Below are positions 1 to 12,823 of a DNA stretch of 64,000 bases, piece by piece. This DNA is from Boswellia sacra (taxonomy: Eukaryota; Streptophyta; Magnoliopsida; Sapindales; Burseraceae). Location of the stretch: NCBI GenBank assembly GCA_013180625.2, contig SNVD02013580.1, positions 682,001 through 746,000 on the forward strand, written 5' to 3'. A model generated the notes under the pieces. The model was given only the letters and a program-made list of their open reading frames with translations, was not told the DNA's origin and made no database searches. Position 1 is the stretch's first letter. Each line of letters starts with the position of its first letter. Both the position numbers and the translations under genes were made by a program.

Positions 1-1480
1 AATTAATTTGAAGATAACCTATTGAACTTATTGCAAAAAATTCATACATTATGCCATATCCAATAAGCATCGGCGTCCTGCATTAAATATTCGAACGGAC
101 AAAGATACTACAGAGGGTTGTAGCCATTGTAGCCAAAATCTTTTATTATGATAAGAGGAACAGACCTATATCCAACTCTAAATATATACGAAGGCTAAAT
201 AAACAGTTTAGTTTCGTTTAGACTTTTAATCACTCCAATAAGACTCCACAAAATGGGCACGCTTTTTGTGTATTTCTATGGTGTTCTTTCTACGTTTCTT
301 CAACGAAAAAGCAAGCCATTTTCTCTAGTATATAACAGACAATCAAAACAAAATATGCATGTGCTTTTGTTTTAACATTTTCTATGATAAATACAACGCA
401 TTTTCTCATAAAAAATCAAAGCCTCACTCGTACGCGTGCAGGAGAAAAAATTTACGTGACAGTACTACTCTATGGTACTGTTTGGTTCTTGGAAAAACTA
501 TTCGAGAAATTGAAAAATTCAAACTTGATAATAATAAATAAACAATAACACGGGAATATATATATATATATATATAACATGGAAAAGCCAATCTTGAGCA
601 GCTGGATTATCAGCTCCAATCCCAGTTAGTTAATCCATTAAAGCTATTAATTTGCTAAATTAATTAAATGGACTGATTAATCAATTGTCCAAGATTCACT
701 GTTACACCGCATATTTTAATATTAAATTAATTTTCTTATTGATGACATAGGATTTAAATATACCTGAAAGTACCGTGTTGCCCTTTCCTCAGCAGATTTT
801 AACAGTTGAAAGCTTACAGTTGGGGGGCCTTCTGAGAAATTTGTCTACTATTGCGTAGTTCACGGCTATTTGCCAAGTTTTGGCATCTTATGTGTTTAAT
901 TCTTAAGATAGACTCACCCCATCTGAATGTAGACCTAGGTGAAGATACTAAAAATTGATCAACTCACTATTTATAACTAATTTTAATGTTAGAATCAAAA
1001 GAATTTAACATTGAAGAATGTGGGGTAATACTCGTCACATATTAAATCGTATATAAGTAATATTGAATGTAAAATATATGGCATAATTGAATATCGATAT
1101 CACAATAGATTTTTGTTATAGAATTAAAATCATAACCATATATCAAAACACTGTATATCTTACCTATTTTTCTAATTCTAGCAAACACATTGTTTGATGG
1201 TTTAAAATTTTATGGATTAATTGCAACAATGATAGTGAAAATAAAAGCATTTAATTTAAAAGCAATAACAGCACATTGAATATTCACTACTTCCAGGGTC
1301 AGTGCTGACAACTTAATTTCAATCAAGCCGTTATGTTGTCACTTCCAGAAATACTATACAGAATAAAGAAGTTAAACGATGTAATTTCAAGAGATACTCA
1401 GAGGAACCATAGCCAACAACTAGACTATTCTTCCATCAAATTGCTATAATAAAACTCTGAATGATCATCCTCACCAGATC
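1..1480. other. AT-rich DNA, no gene seen
   Basis: No exon series or recognisable domain was found on either strand. A short TA run lies at about 556-576. The stretch at 1,385-1,475 has a weak second copy near 5,085-5,170 (shared 'attcttccatcaaa' followed by similar sequence), which suggests that the DNA downstream of the carrier pseudogene was duplicated. Confidence 0.6.
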
Positions 1481-1485
1481 TAAAG

Positions 1486-1899
1486 CATATTTATTTGGAC
1501 TTCTCTATCAGTTAAAATAGCTTTTTTAATGTCAAGAGTTCTTTTGAAATTTTTTTATGTCATTTGATTGGCAGCTGAAAAAAACTTATGGATAATTAAA
1601 AAAAACTATTTTACGTCTATTGAGAGAGATACAAAATTGAAGTTTTTAAGAAAAGCTATTTATAAGTTTTTTTAACGTTTTGAAATGTCAAAAACACTCT
1701 CGTTTAATTTTAAATATTTTACTTTATTATTTCTTTATAATAAAATTGTAGTTTACTAATTTAATTATAATAAATACTTTTATATTTATTTCATCAAACT
1801 ATCAATAACTTTTTTAATAAAAGTTTTATTTTTAGAAGTTCTAGTTCAAAATGATCTACTTCTATAAACTCTATTTGAAGAAGCCAAAACAAACACGCC
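1486..1899. mobile_element. MITE-like element with imperfect terminal inverted repeats
   Basis: The left end (gcatatttatttggacttct) and the reverse complement of the right end match at about 15 of 21 positions. Most mismatches are of the C/T or G/A kind expected from an old methylated repeat. The interior is very AT-rich and non-coding. No convincing target-site duplication was found, so the superfamily is not assigned and the exact ends are uncertain. Confidence 0.45.
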
Positions 1900-1924
1900 T
1901 TTACTCTACTTTGTAGGCACATCA

Positions 1925-3065
1925 ATTCATTGGTAATAAGGTAAGATTCCTAAGCCAAAAACCAAGAACAGTAGTGTCCTAAGCACTTGCACCTTTGTGA
2001 AGGAACTAAACATCCTTAGTTTTTGGGAATTAAGAAAGTGCATCAACTGAATTTTTATACATGACAGCTTGTCCTGATCTCCTCATGATCCTGCCATATA
2101 CACTATCCAATGGTACACACACAGCTTTGTAAAAGTTTTCACTCCAAGTTCGACTACTGCAGCAATAGCCTCTAAAATAGGCTACAAAGTTAAGATATTA
2201 ATTATGCATAGCGTTGTATCAAAAGAAGAACTTTAATACCCATAATTAAGAAAAGAAAAAAAAACCAAAGCATGGCATGATTATCCGTCAAAAATAAGTA
2301 TACATGGCGGATGTGAGAAGTTTTCAGTTCTTCCAGACGTGCAACCCAAACAAAACCAAGAGGTATACAATGTTGGACGTATTGAACTCCGGCAGTTGCA
2401 GCATATAACCAACAGTCATTTTTTGGATGAGTGCACCAACATATTCCTGACGAATGCAATGTTACATCCATGGTAAAATCCAAGATTGTCATCAGTTTTG
2501 AGGCTTTTCCTCCAAACATCAATTAGCTCAGAGAACTAAACGTTTTTAACGTTTTTGTTGGTCTTGATCATATCAGTTGCAAGGCGTGTAAGTGCATATT
2601 TGAGTGGATAAGACAAATAATATGCTTCAGCACTTGCAAGACTGTATGTTGCCAAATACATATTACAGTAGTCATATTCATCAAATAATTGATTAATAAA
2701 TGCAATACTCATCTTGAAAATTTTGTCACTGGCTACCTGTTTTTCCCATTTGAAGTTGTCAGGTTAGGATTTATTTAATTAGATGAGCACCTATTCAGCA
2801 AAACAAAAATAGAAAAAGAAGATTTTGATAAAATATTGAAACAAAAAAAAAAAAAAATACCTGGCAGGCTAAGAATTCAATGATGCTAACAGAGTTGCCT
2901 CTCCATACAGAAATGAATTCTTTGTTTCTGATTGTTCTCACATGGCAGCCCCTAATTTCTTTATAAGGATGAGAGAGTCGACTTGCCTCGATACTCTTGT
3001 TCTGAGATTACATCAGGAGTTTCACTCTCTCAAATGGAGCATATGCAGTCTTGGTGATAACACTT
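1925..3065 (-). pseudogene. ADP/ATP carrier-like pseudogene (copy 1)
   Basis: Minus-strand pieces line up in order with the mitochondrial carrier family, ADP/ATP translocase type. At 2,861-3,065 there is an APFERVKLL stretch, followed by a TAA stop, then SRLSHPYKEI and VWRGNSVSII. A plausible GT donor follows at 2,860. At 2,430-2,690 are YPLKYALTRLATD and ELIDVWRKSLKTDDNLGFYHG. At about 1,930-2,200 are VPLDSVYGRI and SGQAVMYKNSVDA, then a degraded last helix. An intact family member has about 300-380 residues and exchanges adenine nucleotides across an organelle membrane. Here stops and frame changes break the reading frame several times, and the RRRMMM signature is changed to YGRIMR. Family assignment is secure; the subtype (mitochondrial or ER-type) is not. 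Confidence 0.72.
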
Positions 3066-4117
3066 AGAACTATCTACAAGTTTTATTAATGCCTTTCTCT
3101 AATGAGCTTTCTACAAGCACCGGAGACGTAGGGGTCACAGGAGGCAAGACACAGCCTTGACATGCCAGAAACAGACTGTGGAAACTTCCCTTAACAAATG
3201 AAATTGCACTAGATTCCCCAGAAGAACACAAATTCTGCGAAGTCCCTTTAACAGAATCAATTGAACCAAATTCCCCTGGACTTGTGGTTTAAAAAAAAAA
3301 AATTCTAATGAATAGGTGAGGTTGCCACAGTATGGATAAAAATTTCTCCTTCAAACATGCACATACCTCTGCCTCCACCTACGCCCTTAGCATCTGCATT
3401 ATCTACTCCACGACTAATTCCTTTTGCTTGCGTTCCACAGCACCATGCTCTCTATCTCTTGCCCAGACACGCCCTACTCCTGGTGGTTTACGATCTGAAA
3501 AGCCCCAAGTTAAAAATTAAATTCTTTTTTTTTTAAATATCAAAGCTCAAAGACAACTGAGACCCAACTGAAAAGAAAATAAAAAACATACACAAAGATG
3601 AAAAGGGTAAGGAAGAACATTACAGAACAAAGAGGAAAACATAACTTAACTTAAATCCAAGCAATGAATCTACGGTTATTGCACAGACAATAACTAGTCA
3701 TCGGAATTGAAACATTCAAACAAAGTGATAGAAACTTAATTCTTTCAGGTTCCTAATACCGAAAACATATATTTTTTCTCTGCAGACTGATCCACACTAA
3801 ATAAAAGGGAAAAAGAGAGAACTTATGGGTATTAAAGGAGAGGGAGAGAGAGTAAACTTACCAGATCAACTCTTGGTTTCTTCATGAACTTTATCAATCA
3901 CCTGAAATGAAAAAAATAAAGAGCAAACCACTTAAATTTTCTCCATACATTGAAACCAAACAGACAATGAGAAATAACAAAGTCCATAATATTAGAAAAA
4001 GCCGGCTTCCCTTGTCTTTGGGAAATTCAATTTAAATACCACAGTAGATCACGAGATATGAGAACCAAGAAAAACTATTACCAAAAATATTTTTGTAAGA
4101 TCATCATTCAAGTACCA
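3066..4117. other. No gene recognised
   Basis: Upstream flank of carrier pseudogene 1. It contains A-rich runs and short open frames without a domain. The sequence after 3,065 does not continue into a recognisable carrier N-terminus or transit peptide. Confidence 0.5.
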
Positions 4118-4228
4118 TTAAACATGTTTTAAGATGATCCCGATACAATCACTGTGGTTGAGGAGCTCCGCGCTAGCGACGAACCGCTCTGTCTCCTCGT
4201 TGACGTAGATGAGGACATGACCTTTTGG
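4118..4228 (-). pseudogene. SAUR-like auxin-responsive protein fragment
   Basis: The minus strand encodes PKGHVLIYVNEETERFV, then SAELLNH, and stops at TAA 4,118-4,120 after about 36 codons. This is the conserved core of the small auxin up-regulated RNA family (PKGHVxVYVG...RFVV...LLNHP). The usual C-terminal half (EEFGF-type motif and the rest) is missing, and the upstream side runs straight into a homopolymer and G/C-rich tract instead of an N-terminus. SAUR genes are usually intronless with about 90-150 codons, so this is a relic. The match is short but the motif order is characteristic. Confidence 0.6.
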
Positions 4229-4230
4229 TT

Positions 4231-4335
4231 TTTTTTTTTTTGGGTTGGGGGGGGTGGTGGTGGGGGTGGTGGGTGGGGTTGGGGGTGGGGTGTGGGGTGT
4301 GGTGTGGGGGTGTGGGGTCGGGGAGGGCCGGGCAA
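4231..4335 (+). repeat. Extreme G/T-rich tract with G-quadruplex potential
   Basis: A poly-T run is followed by about 100 bases made almost only of G and T on the plus strand, with many runs of three to eight G separated by one to three bases. It contrasts sharply with the AT-rich surroundings. Open frames crossing it (poly-Gly or poly-Pro) are artefacts of the composition. Confidence 0.85.
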
Positions 4336-4339
4336 ATTT

Positions 4340-7300
4340 GGAGTTATCAGAGCAACAGTGGGGGGCCTTGGGCCCGGGGTGTTGCAGGCGGTATGGTTGG
4401 GATGGAAGGAGAGAAAATGAGGGAGAAAACGGTGGGTAAGGGAAGCGAGTGAACAGAGCAGTGGCTGCTCCGGCGTGAAATTTAAAAAAATTAAAAACCC
4501 TAAAAGTTTGTTGTATATTATGTGAGATTTACTGCGGTTTCCATGGACCGCCGTAGAGTTTGGCATTTACTTCGGTATTTAAAAACCGCCGTAGATGCTT
4601 GCAGCAACGAGGCCTTTTTTTTTTTTTTGGTGGCGGCTAGGTTCTTAAATAGAAACCAAATATTAAGACTGGCTATGGAATTACAATAAATATGAGCTCT
4701 AATCAAACATTTCACATTGATGGTTGACAAAGACTTCCAATCAAAGAAATGATATATCTCGACTCTTCGGGAATTCATGTTTCCACCCAAAAAAAAAAAA
4801 AGCAAATGATGCAGTACTGCACCCAACAGAGCAAATTTTGGTCCCGATTCAAACATCACACCACTGCTAAGCACCCCTAAGCTGCGATTTGAGTTCTTTA
4901 TATTTGGTTAAGAAATGAGGTTATAAGAAGGTCCCGTGCCTGTGAATATTCATTAATCAAGCAATTTATGTTTGTTTCTTCCAAAAAGGCTACAAAGAAT
5001 TTCACCTGTAGAGCAAAGTCCAGATTCATTGACCAAGCGCATTACGATTTATAAAGTTCCATGCATGCCATATTAAATTAACTACCACGGCCAACATTCC
5101 AGCCATTCTTCCATCAAATGGCTACACTTGAAGTCTGAACGATCTTCCTGATCAGTAGATGACGATCAATCTATACTCATTTCTTAAAAATATGAGAATA
5201 TGTTCCAAATTTAGGCACGTGAACATTCTTTCAAAACTAGGCATGATTGACATTCGTTATATGGTGGAAAAAATTTAGACACAATAAGATTAATTTGGAT
5301 TCTGTTTTTGAAATATGCACTCATTTCCAGCAATGTGAGTGACCACATAAAAATTGACAAACAAGCTATATTAGGCAACATTTGCAGAAAACAAATCAAA
5401 AACGAAGTTGGTTTTGAATAATTCCTTTCAGCTTTAAGCTAAGCGTACAGTGCCAATAAACATCCTATCAAGTAAACTGATAGATAACATAGTGGCATAC
5501 AGAAACATCAAGTTTCTCCTGTAGAATTGACATATAATTAATATTGTCTCATCTATCTTTTCACAAAGAACCAAAGGGAGCTTTAGCAAATATCAAACAT
5601 ACAGTAATGTGACTGAACGAGCAAGAAAACAGAAGAGTAGTGCCTTTTTTCACCAATCATGCATTTTTATACTAGTGATTTCTCTGACCAGTATCCTTGC
5701 CATTTGCCAAACGATTGATTATACTTGAATGCCGTTGATTATCCCTACCAAAACCTTGCTTCTTCTAGATCTGTGACACCATCTTGGATGTTATCATCGG
5801 CACCACCAACAAACCAACTTCAATCGCTTTGCTGAGGACATTTGCACCTGCACCTTTCTCCGATCTCGGATGAGACTGCAAACCTACTTCCCTAGAAATT
5901 CCCAAGTTGAGTGCACTGTTCAACATAAGACTGACAAATACAATATTCATCCGCAATCAACCACCAGAGGCTCCACCAATTATAAATTTTTTTTTGTAAA
6001 TATCAATTATACCATAAAATCAGTCGTCTTGGAGTCTTGGTCACATGATCAATAAATTCTGACGTTTTCAAAGAAAACCCTTATGATTGATGGGGCTCTG
6101 GTAGTCTACAGCGGGTGTAATATTGTATTTATTAATCTTACGTTATCTTGAAACCTTGTGTTATTGCCAGCGGCTACTCTATCCCTGAAACACCAAGAGA
6201 AATCTTTAACAAGAATGGCCAAAGAAACCCTTACAAATTCTTTATACAAGAACTACGCTGTTTGTTTCTAAGGAAAAATTTTGAGAGAATATATAAGAGA
6301 AAAGCAAAAGATATACAGAGACAGCAAGCATATGATCAAGGAATAGAAAACATGTAGAGGTTTAAGGAAACAAGGAAGATGGTATAATGCATTAAACAAA
6401 TATTCCGAGAAAGAAGAAAAAGAAGAAGAGACTTACATTCCCATCGTTGGTGAAGTCTAGTCCGAAAATAACTTACTTCTACGAAATGCTTGGAATCGTA
6501 TATATATGTTCAAGAAACCCATTCTTCAACCGTTAGATAATTATCAGTCTATCTCTTAAGTTTACGGATAATGTCAATCTCTATAATTGTTAATCTTAAT
6601 CTAACCATCAGATCATCTTTGTTTAAAAATTTTCCTGCCGTGTAAGAATTTATCCTTTTGGATAAAGTCTATCTTTTAAAAGTGGTAAATAATATATATT
6701 AAAAAAAAAACTGAGATACAAACATTTAAATAAATGACTGATTACCAATATGTAGCTAATCAATTTAAATTAGTACCAAATATCGGAAGTCTTTAACAGG
6801 GGTTGCACTTGTAGGCAAAAGTTATAATTTTCACTGGAAACCTTTTGTGAATGAAACGGTGACTCAGAAGCATTAACTACAATTTATTAACAAACTTTAC
6901 TAGTCAATCTCATTGATAGAAATTGAGAAGCATTAAGAAACGCAAAAACAAGTTTATAAGAAGAGTTTCGAAACATATCTTATCTGTTTTATCTTGAAAA
7001 ATTGGAACATAAGAGACAAAAAGCGGAGAAGTGGTGCAAATAGAGAGTGGAAAATTTTCATGCAAAATTAGAAATAAAATAGTTTCAAGTAGAGACTCTT
7101 TTAATAATGTGTTCTTATTCATAGTACATATACAATAATCTACTAATTAAAATAAAATTATATGCTTATATCCTTTATCCTGGATTTCAATTATGTAGGA
7201 TTATTGCCTACAAATTTGCATTCCTATGTATCTGCTAATTACAATAAAACTGTAGGCTTAATTACCTAATTTTGGTTCCAAATTTGTAGAGTCTATAATT

Positions 7301-8579
7301 ATCAAAACAAATTTCAACCTTTCTTCATTTTATTGTAAATGTAGAATTTTGTACAATTTTGAGTTGCATTTTACTAATTATAATAAAATTGTAGGCTTAA
7401 AGCATAATTTTGGTTAATTATGTCTCTTTTTATTAGGTGTAATAATTTTTTTTATTAATCAAAATTCCTAATACCATTAAGATTCACATAAACAAATAAC
7501 TCAGTTTGACCAGAAAACAAAAAAAAAAAAATTGTGGCCAGACCATGTTTCCACTTGTGTTTTGACTTCCATTTGCCTTCTTACATGGGCCCCTTATGGT
7601 TTTGGGCTAGGCCACACATGAGGAGGCAACAATAGTAACAATTACACCACAGGAGCGGTGCTCTTTGAAGGCTACGTGTCATGCGTGAACTAATTAGGCT
7701 GCCTTTTCTAATTTAAAAGAGATAAAATTGTAATATTAATGTTGATGTTACTAGTATTCAACCTCCATTGTTGTTCTATGAATTGCGGCTATACAGTACT
7801 CTCCCGTTTTTCAAATTGCGGTTTTTTTAAATGCTTCTGTTAAACCAATTTAAACTATGGATTTTTACAATAATTTGTCATATAAATAACCTTTTTTATG
7901 GTTATTTATAACAACAATGCTGACTTACAATATTTATACAATATAAATTCTACAATATGGTGTGACAGTTTAAGTGACATAATCCTATTAGAGATGAACT
8001 TCCTTCATCCATTTTTATTTTTTCCTCCTCCAGTGAATTTTCGTCATGTAAAATGTCAAGTCATGTTGTAGAATTTAGATTATATGAATATTATAAGTCT
8101 AGCATTACGCTTTTTATAATTCTTATTTATGAACTCCCGTTGTGCTCCTCTAGCCTTCCCTTTCGTCAATGTTAAAAGAACATGAGTAATCATTAGATGT
8201 CAATAAATTCATGGGATTATTTTTTCAAGAATCTTACATTTTATTAAAAATTGTAAGATCTATATTTCTTTGGATTATTAGTTCGTAGGTGATCCGTCAG
8301 AAGAGAAACAAGGTTATAAGAAAAATAGAGAATTTTAACTATTAAATAATAGATTTAAATAGAGGTTGTAACATATTGTGTCCATCACAAATTCATAGTT
8401 AAAGAACAGTTTGTATAACTACAGGTAGACAAAGAAAAACTCATGCAAAGAGGGTCGGATGGCAATAAGTTCTAGAATTCTGAAACTCTTGAGTACTAAT
8501 TAATTAATCAATTATGAATTAATGGATGTGAGTACATTTATTAATAATTAATTACGAATTCTGAGACTCTTGAGTGCAA
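4340..8579. other. Long stretch without a recognisable gene
   Basis: AT-rich with scattered poly-A/T. A minus-strand stretch at about 5,700-5,960 has balanced composition and two short frames (SHPRSEKGAGANVLSKAIEVG; DNIQDGVTDLEEARF) that can only be joined with frame changes; I do not recognise the product. At 5,085-5,170 there is a weak copy of 1,385-1,475. At 7,540-7,680 there is a region with similarity to about 46,480-46,640. Confidence 0.45.
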
Positions 8580-8599
8580 CGCAAATGTGATGGTAACTG

Positions 8600-9440
8600 A
8601 ACCATTTCATATCTGTCTCTGTGATAAAGCCTGGAAACAAGATGTTGGACATCCCTGCAGCAATTTCTTCATTACAGTTATCAGAACTTTGAACGATATT
8701 CTGTGATCCATAGTTGCAGTCAAGGCCTGCAGCTCTGCTTGAAATTTAATTCTTGGGTGCCAAAGGCACAGCATCTTCTATACAATTCTGTTTCTGAGCT
8801 TGCATCCCAAGTCTATGACACTCTTAAAACCAAAATTTTCATTCCAAGCAGCAATGCTTTTGCAAAGCAACATCCATTCCAATGCATGTTTGGGCATACT
8901 TCAGGGGATAAAACCAAGTAGAGAATTGTGCCACCAGCAAGACCAATTGTTGCCAACTTCGCCATGAAGAACCTCCGATTGTCATCTTTGTCCTTGTCAT
9001 GATTTAATATACATCTTAAGGAAAGTATAAAGCGCCATCAATGACCTGTTTTGCATTGAATTTGAAAGCATTACGTAAAATAAACACCGCCATTGAGATG
9101 ACAAGGAAGCATAAAAAAGAATTTTCCAGTCTCATATAGTCAACAAACTTATAAACTCTGATGCCCAATTGCAGAGTAAGCTTGAAGAATGAAATGGGAA
9201 AATTTACCTTGGAACTGATTTGTGGGATGTTTCTTCTCCAAGGGGAAATGATACACCTCCATTCCTAATTGTTCTTGCGAAGCAGTCACCAATTCCCTTG
9301 TAGGGAGTAGACAACCGGCTTGATTTGATCATCTCATTTTGACATTGAATCAAGAGTTTCAGTCGCTCAAACGGAGCAGTTACCATCTTGTGGGCAATAA
9401 AAATAGAGAAATTAACATAAAGGTGAGCAGCACCATTTCT
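8600..9440 (-). pseudogene. ADP/ATP carrier-like pseudogene (copy 2)
   Basis: At 9,204-9,400 the minus strand reads TAPFERLKLLIQCQNEMIK, then SRLSTPYKGIGDCFARTIRN. This is the first carrier repeat (APxERVKLLxQNQxEMI...RLxxPYxGIGDCFxRT) of the ADP/ATP translocases. The expected LWRGN block follows in a broken form (GGVSFPLGEETSHKS). At about 8,840-9,010 a piece with RRFFMAKLATIGLAGG and, in another frame, YPLKYAQT corresponds to the next helix and second repeat. Stops and frame changes break everything after the first piece, and no complete C-terminal repeat could be followed. The YPLKYA variant is shared with copy 1, so the two are paralogues from one local duplication. Confidence 0.65.
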
Positions 9441-9894
9441 GTTTTCAGATGGAGCTTGTACAATTACTGGAGACAAAGATGCCACCAAAGGTGAAGCATT
9501 GCCATGATTACCTGAATGAAAATGACTGTGCCAACCCCCACTAACATATGAAAGTGCAACACATAACCCTGGAGTCCAGGCTTAAGACGTGAAAATTCTT
9601 CTGGAATAAGTGAGAGTTTGCGCATGTAACTTAGCAGATACAGATGGATGCGGTCGTCAATCAATGATTGACCTGCATTGAAATGACAAATTAAAAAGTA
9701 AAAGACTGGAACATGCGATTTTCTGCTTTATATTGTAAACCCATATGAGTGTTCACATCACCCAAAGAAAGATAGTTTACTGAGCCAAAGTAAATACATA
9801 AATGACATTCATAGAGTAATGGGTGCAAGGAAATAAAGCATTAAATTATTAATGACAACTTACATCATTCAAATCACTTACATCCGAAAAACCC

Positions 9895-10285
9895 AACAAG
9901 ACTTCTTGTTTCTACAACATCCGCAAAAGCATATGATTGCAGTGGCTATCTTACTGGTCGTTATAAGAACCGTCAGATTAGTTTCGTGAATAGGATATAT
10001 ATAACATAAATTTTCATTTCAAATAAGTTTGCCACAACCAATCACCCAAAAAAGTTACCAAATAGGTTTTTTCTTTTCTTTTCTTTTGTTTGTTTTTTTC
10101 TGCCTATTATTTTGCAATCAACTTAAATGAAAAATAGTAATGCATGCTTTAAATAGCTAAAAGTTTTGAAGAACAAACAGAGCTTTACTATGATACCTAC
10201 AAGATATTAAACCAAGAAACTATAAGCAGATAATAATTTGTATTTACAGAGTAAATATGAAATTTAATTAAACACGTCATTTGAA
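9895..10285. repeat. Segmental duplication, copy A (left block)
   Basis: This block resembles 51,530-51,787 plus 54,877-54,945: both contain 'aaccgt(c/t)agatta', 'catatataacat', 'ccataaccaatcac' type matches and 'gatacct(a)caagat'. In the right copy the block is interrupted by the solo LTR, so the duplication predates that insertion. Confidence 0.65.
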
Positions 10286-10696
10286 CGTTTCATAGGGACT
10301 CTCACTTTGACTGTGTCTATCTGGTTCCCAGAAATAGTATTTAGAGAAAGAAATACCAATTGCAGTGCTTTCCAAACATGGTACTCAAACAAATTGATCT
10401 AAGAAGCACAAATTCAACTTCAATTACAAATTGTTATATGCGACCTACTTGTTAAAAAAAAAAAAAATGAGAGAGAGGGCATGCATGCGGAAATCTTATA
10501 CATAAGGAAATGTATGAAAGGTTAAATATTAATATTGAGGATGTATTAAAGGCTAAAAACAAATGTTGAACACTAAATGGAGTGGAATCTTATATGGGTA
10601 AAAAATACAACCCAACCACTTTATATAACAATCCAAACCAATTTACTTGAGATTTAAATTAGGTTCGTTTCAATTTATTGTGTTAGACTTGTTAAA

Positions 10697-11568
10697 TGTT
10701 GGTGTCAAAGTCTACTACATATGCATGTGTCATGCACATGATGAGTTTTGATCAACTTGTGATAAAATAAGAATTTTATTTTTACTCCTATTTTAATATT
10801 TCTAGAATTATATTTTAGGAAGTATTTGATTTGGAATAAATATCTCTTTAGATTAGGATATAATATCTTGTATCCTAATTAGAATAGGAGAATATTTATT
10901 TCTCCTAATTCCTTTTGGAATTTGTTTATAACACTTTCTATTTTATTTCTCCTAATCTTAATATGATTTTAATTAGAATTTTTACAGGATTTCCTAGGGG
11001 ATTCGGTCAGACCTCTCACTATATATTTATAAGGCAATTCAGGCGGCTGTTTATGGTGAATATCAAGAGATTTGCGGGTTAGCTGAATTAAGTGTGTTTT
11101 TGTGAGAGAGTTTATGTCTTGACATTCGAACAATCAAGAAAGCTTCAACGTAAAAGGAATGTCTTCTTTGATTTGATTCTTTGAGTCTTTTAATTCATGT
11201 ATGAGTGATATAAATCGTACATGTATTGTTGTTTCAGTCTGTGTGAGTTAGTAGAGACTTGGAATAACTTGCGGGTTGAGTGTTTATGTAATTTTGTGTC
11301 AGATGTCGGGTGTTATGTCTAACTTAATAGTGTTCTGTTAAGTTATCTACGACAGAGAGTGGGCAGTGTCACTAGTGTTTACAATCTTTTACGAAGATTT
11401 TGTTTGTCAAAGATTAGGTCTTTGTGTGAGAGTGTCAGTACTGTAAAAGGTCCTAAAGATTGTTTTGTACAAACAAGAATACAGTGAATTGCAGCTCTAA
11501 AGCTGTCCGTGAACGTAGGTTTTATAACCAAACCACGTAAAATTTCTCTTGTGTCGATTTACATTACA
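10697..11568 (+). mobile_element. Ty1/copia-type LTR remnant (solo or partial)
   Basis: A TATA-like box (ctatatatttataag, about 11,020) lies in a region whose distal part has the typical plant copia LTR ending: '...ctgtccgtgaacgtaggt', then 'aaccaaaccacgtaaa'. It begins with a TG-type end near 10,697 and ends with CA near 11,568, but no matching target duplication could be found. No internal domain follows. It is absent from the right copy of the duplicated segment. Confidence 0.55.
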
Positions 11569-12773
11569 GTTGACTGTTATATTTTTTACAACTACATACC
11601 TCCAGAACTCTCATTAAAGAAAATAATATAAAAAAAATCCTAATGTCAAACAGCAAATGATATTCCACATGAACTTATGTCATGATAAATTTACTAATGA
11701 AAAATATGAAAATAAATTAAATATGACTAGAAAATATTAAACATGTAACATCAACAAAAATCGCGTAAAAAAGGATGTGTTTCATAGTTCACAAATGACA
11801 AAGGATATGGTAAATGAGATAAGGTATTGTTTTAAATATAACGAATAAAAAAACCATCAAGAAACATATTTAATATTCCTTTCAGTGTTCTCTTATAAAT
11901 AAACATTAAAAGATCGTTAGACTTTTCTTATCATAAATATTTCTGGGTTAGATCAATTTGGTTGTATTAAAACAATCGAACCCCTGAAAGTTGTAAGTTG
12001 ACTCGTTCAGTCCAAACCCCAAAATTTTATTTTAAAACCCGAACCAATCTGATCAATTTAATTCCTATTTGGGCTTTCGGATGCATGATACTTGTACGTC
12101 CTTTCACTGTTGATGTTTCAGGCTTTTAGGAACTTCACAAGAAGTACAGAACACCAAGTTCATGTATCAATGTCCATCGAATTGTCACATAAATAAATGT
12201 TTCAAGAAATTGATATTGAAGTAGTTAAAAGAAAAATCGATATATTCACCACATGCATTGACTTGGTACAGGGATATAACTGTTTTACAATTTCCGATTT
12301 ATAATATCCTATTAGCCCGAAACTTAAAAAAAAAAAAAAAAATCCCTCGACACTTTCTTCATCCCTTCTCTAAGTCCATTGTTATTAATTTAAAAAACAA
12401 ATAATTTTTTACCCAATATTTACTTTTAGAAATTAAAATTATTTGTATACAAAATTAATAATCAATATCTACTTAAATCAATTAAAAATTATTTATCATT
12501 AATCAATATCTAATTAGAAAAAATAAGAATTATTTATCATGGGTAACTCAACAACTCTGTTCCCTAGTACGCTAAAATATAGGGATGATTTGATTAAAAG
12601 TTTGTGTCCCGTTTTCATTAGGTCATAATTTGACTTTACACTAAATTAATTTCTTCTTCAATTAATTTACTATTAGAATACTTCTTCTATTTCATAACAA
12701 TCAATAAAGAGATATATTATCGTGTGAACACAATCATGCATACTCAAATTAATAAAATTATCTATAACTAGAA

Positions 12774-12823
<50 letters not shown>

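Noticed and set aside
4129..4874. Proline-rich, glycine-rich and poly-lysine open frames around 4.1-4.9 kb
   Set aside because: They are translations of the G/T-rich tract and poly-A runs; only the SAUR core at 4,118-4,228 has a recognisable motif.
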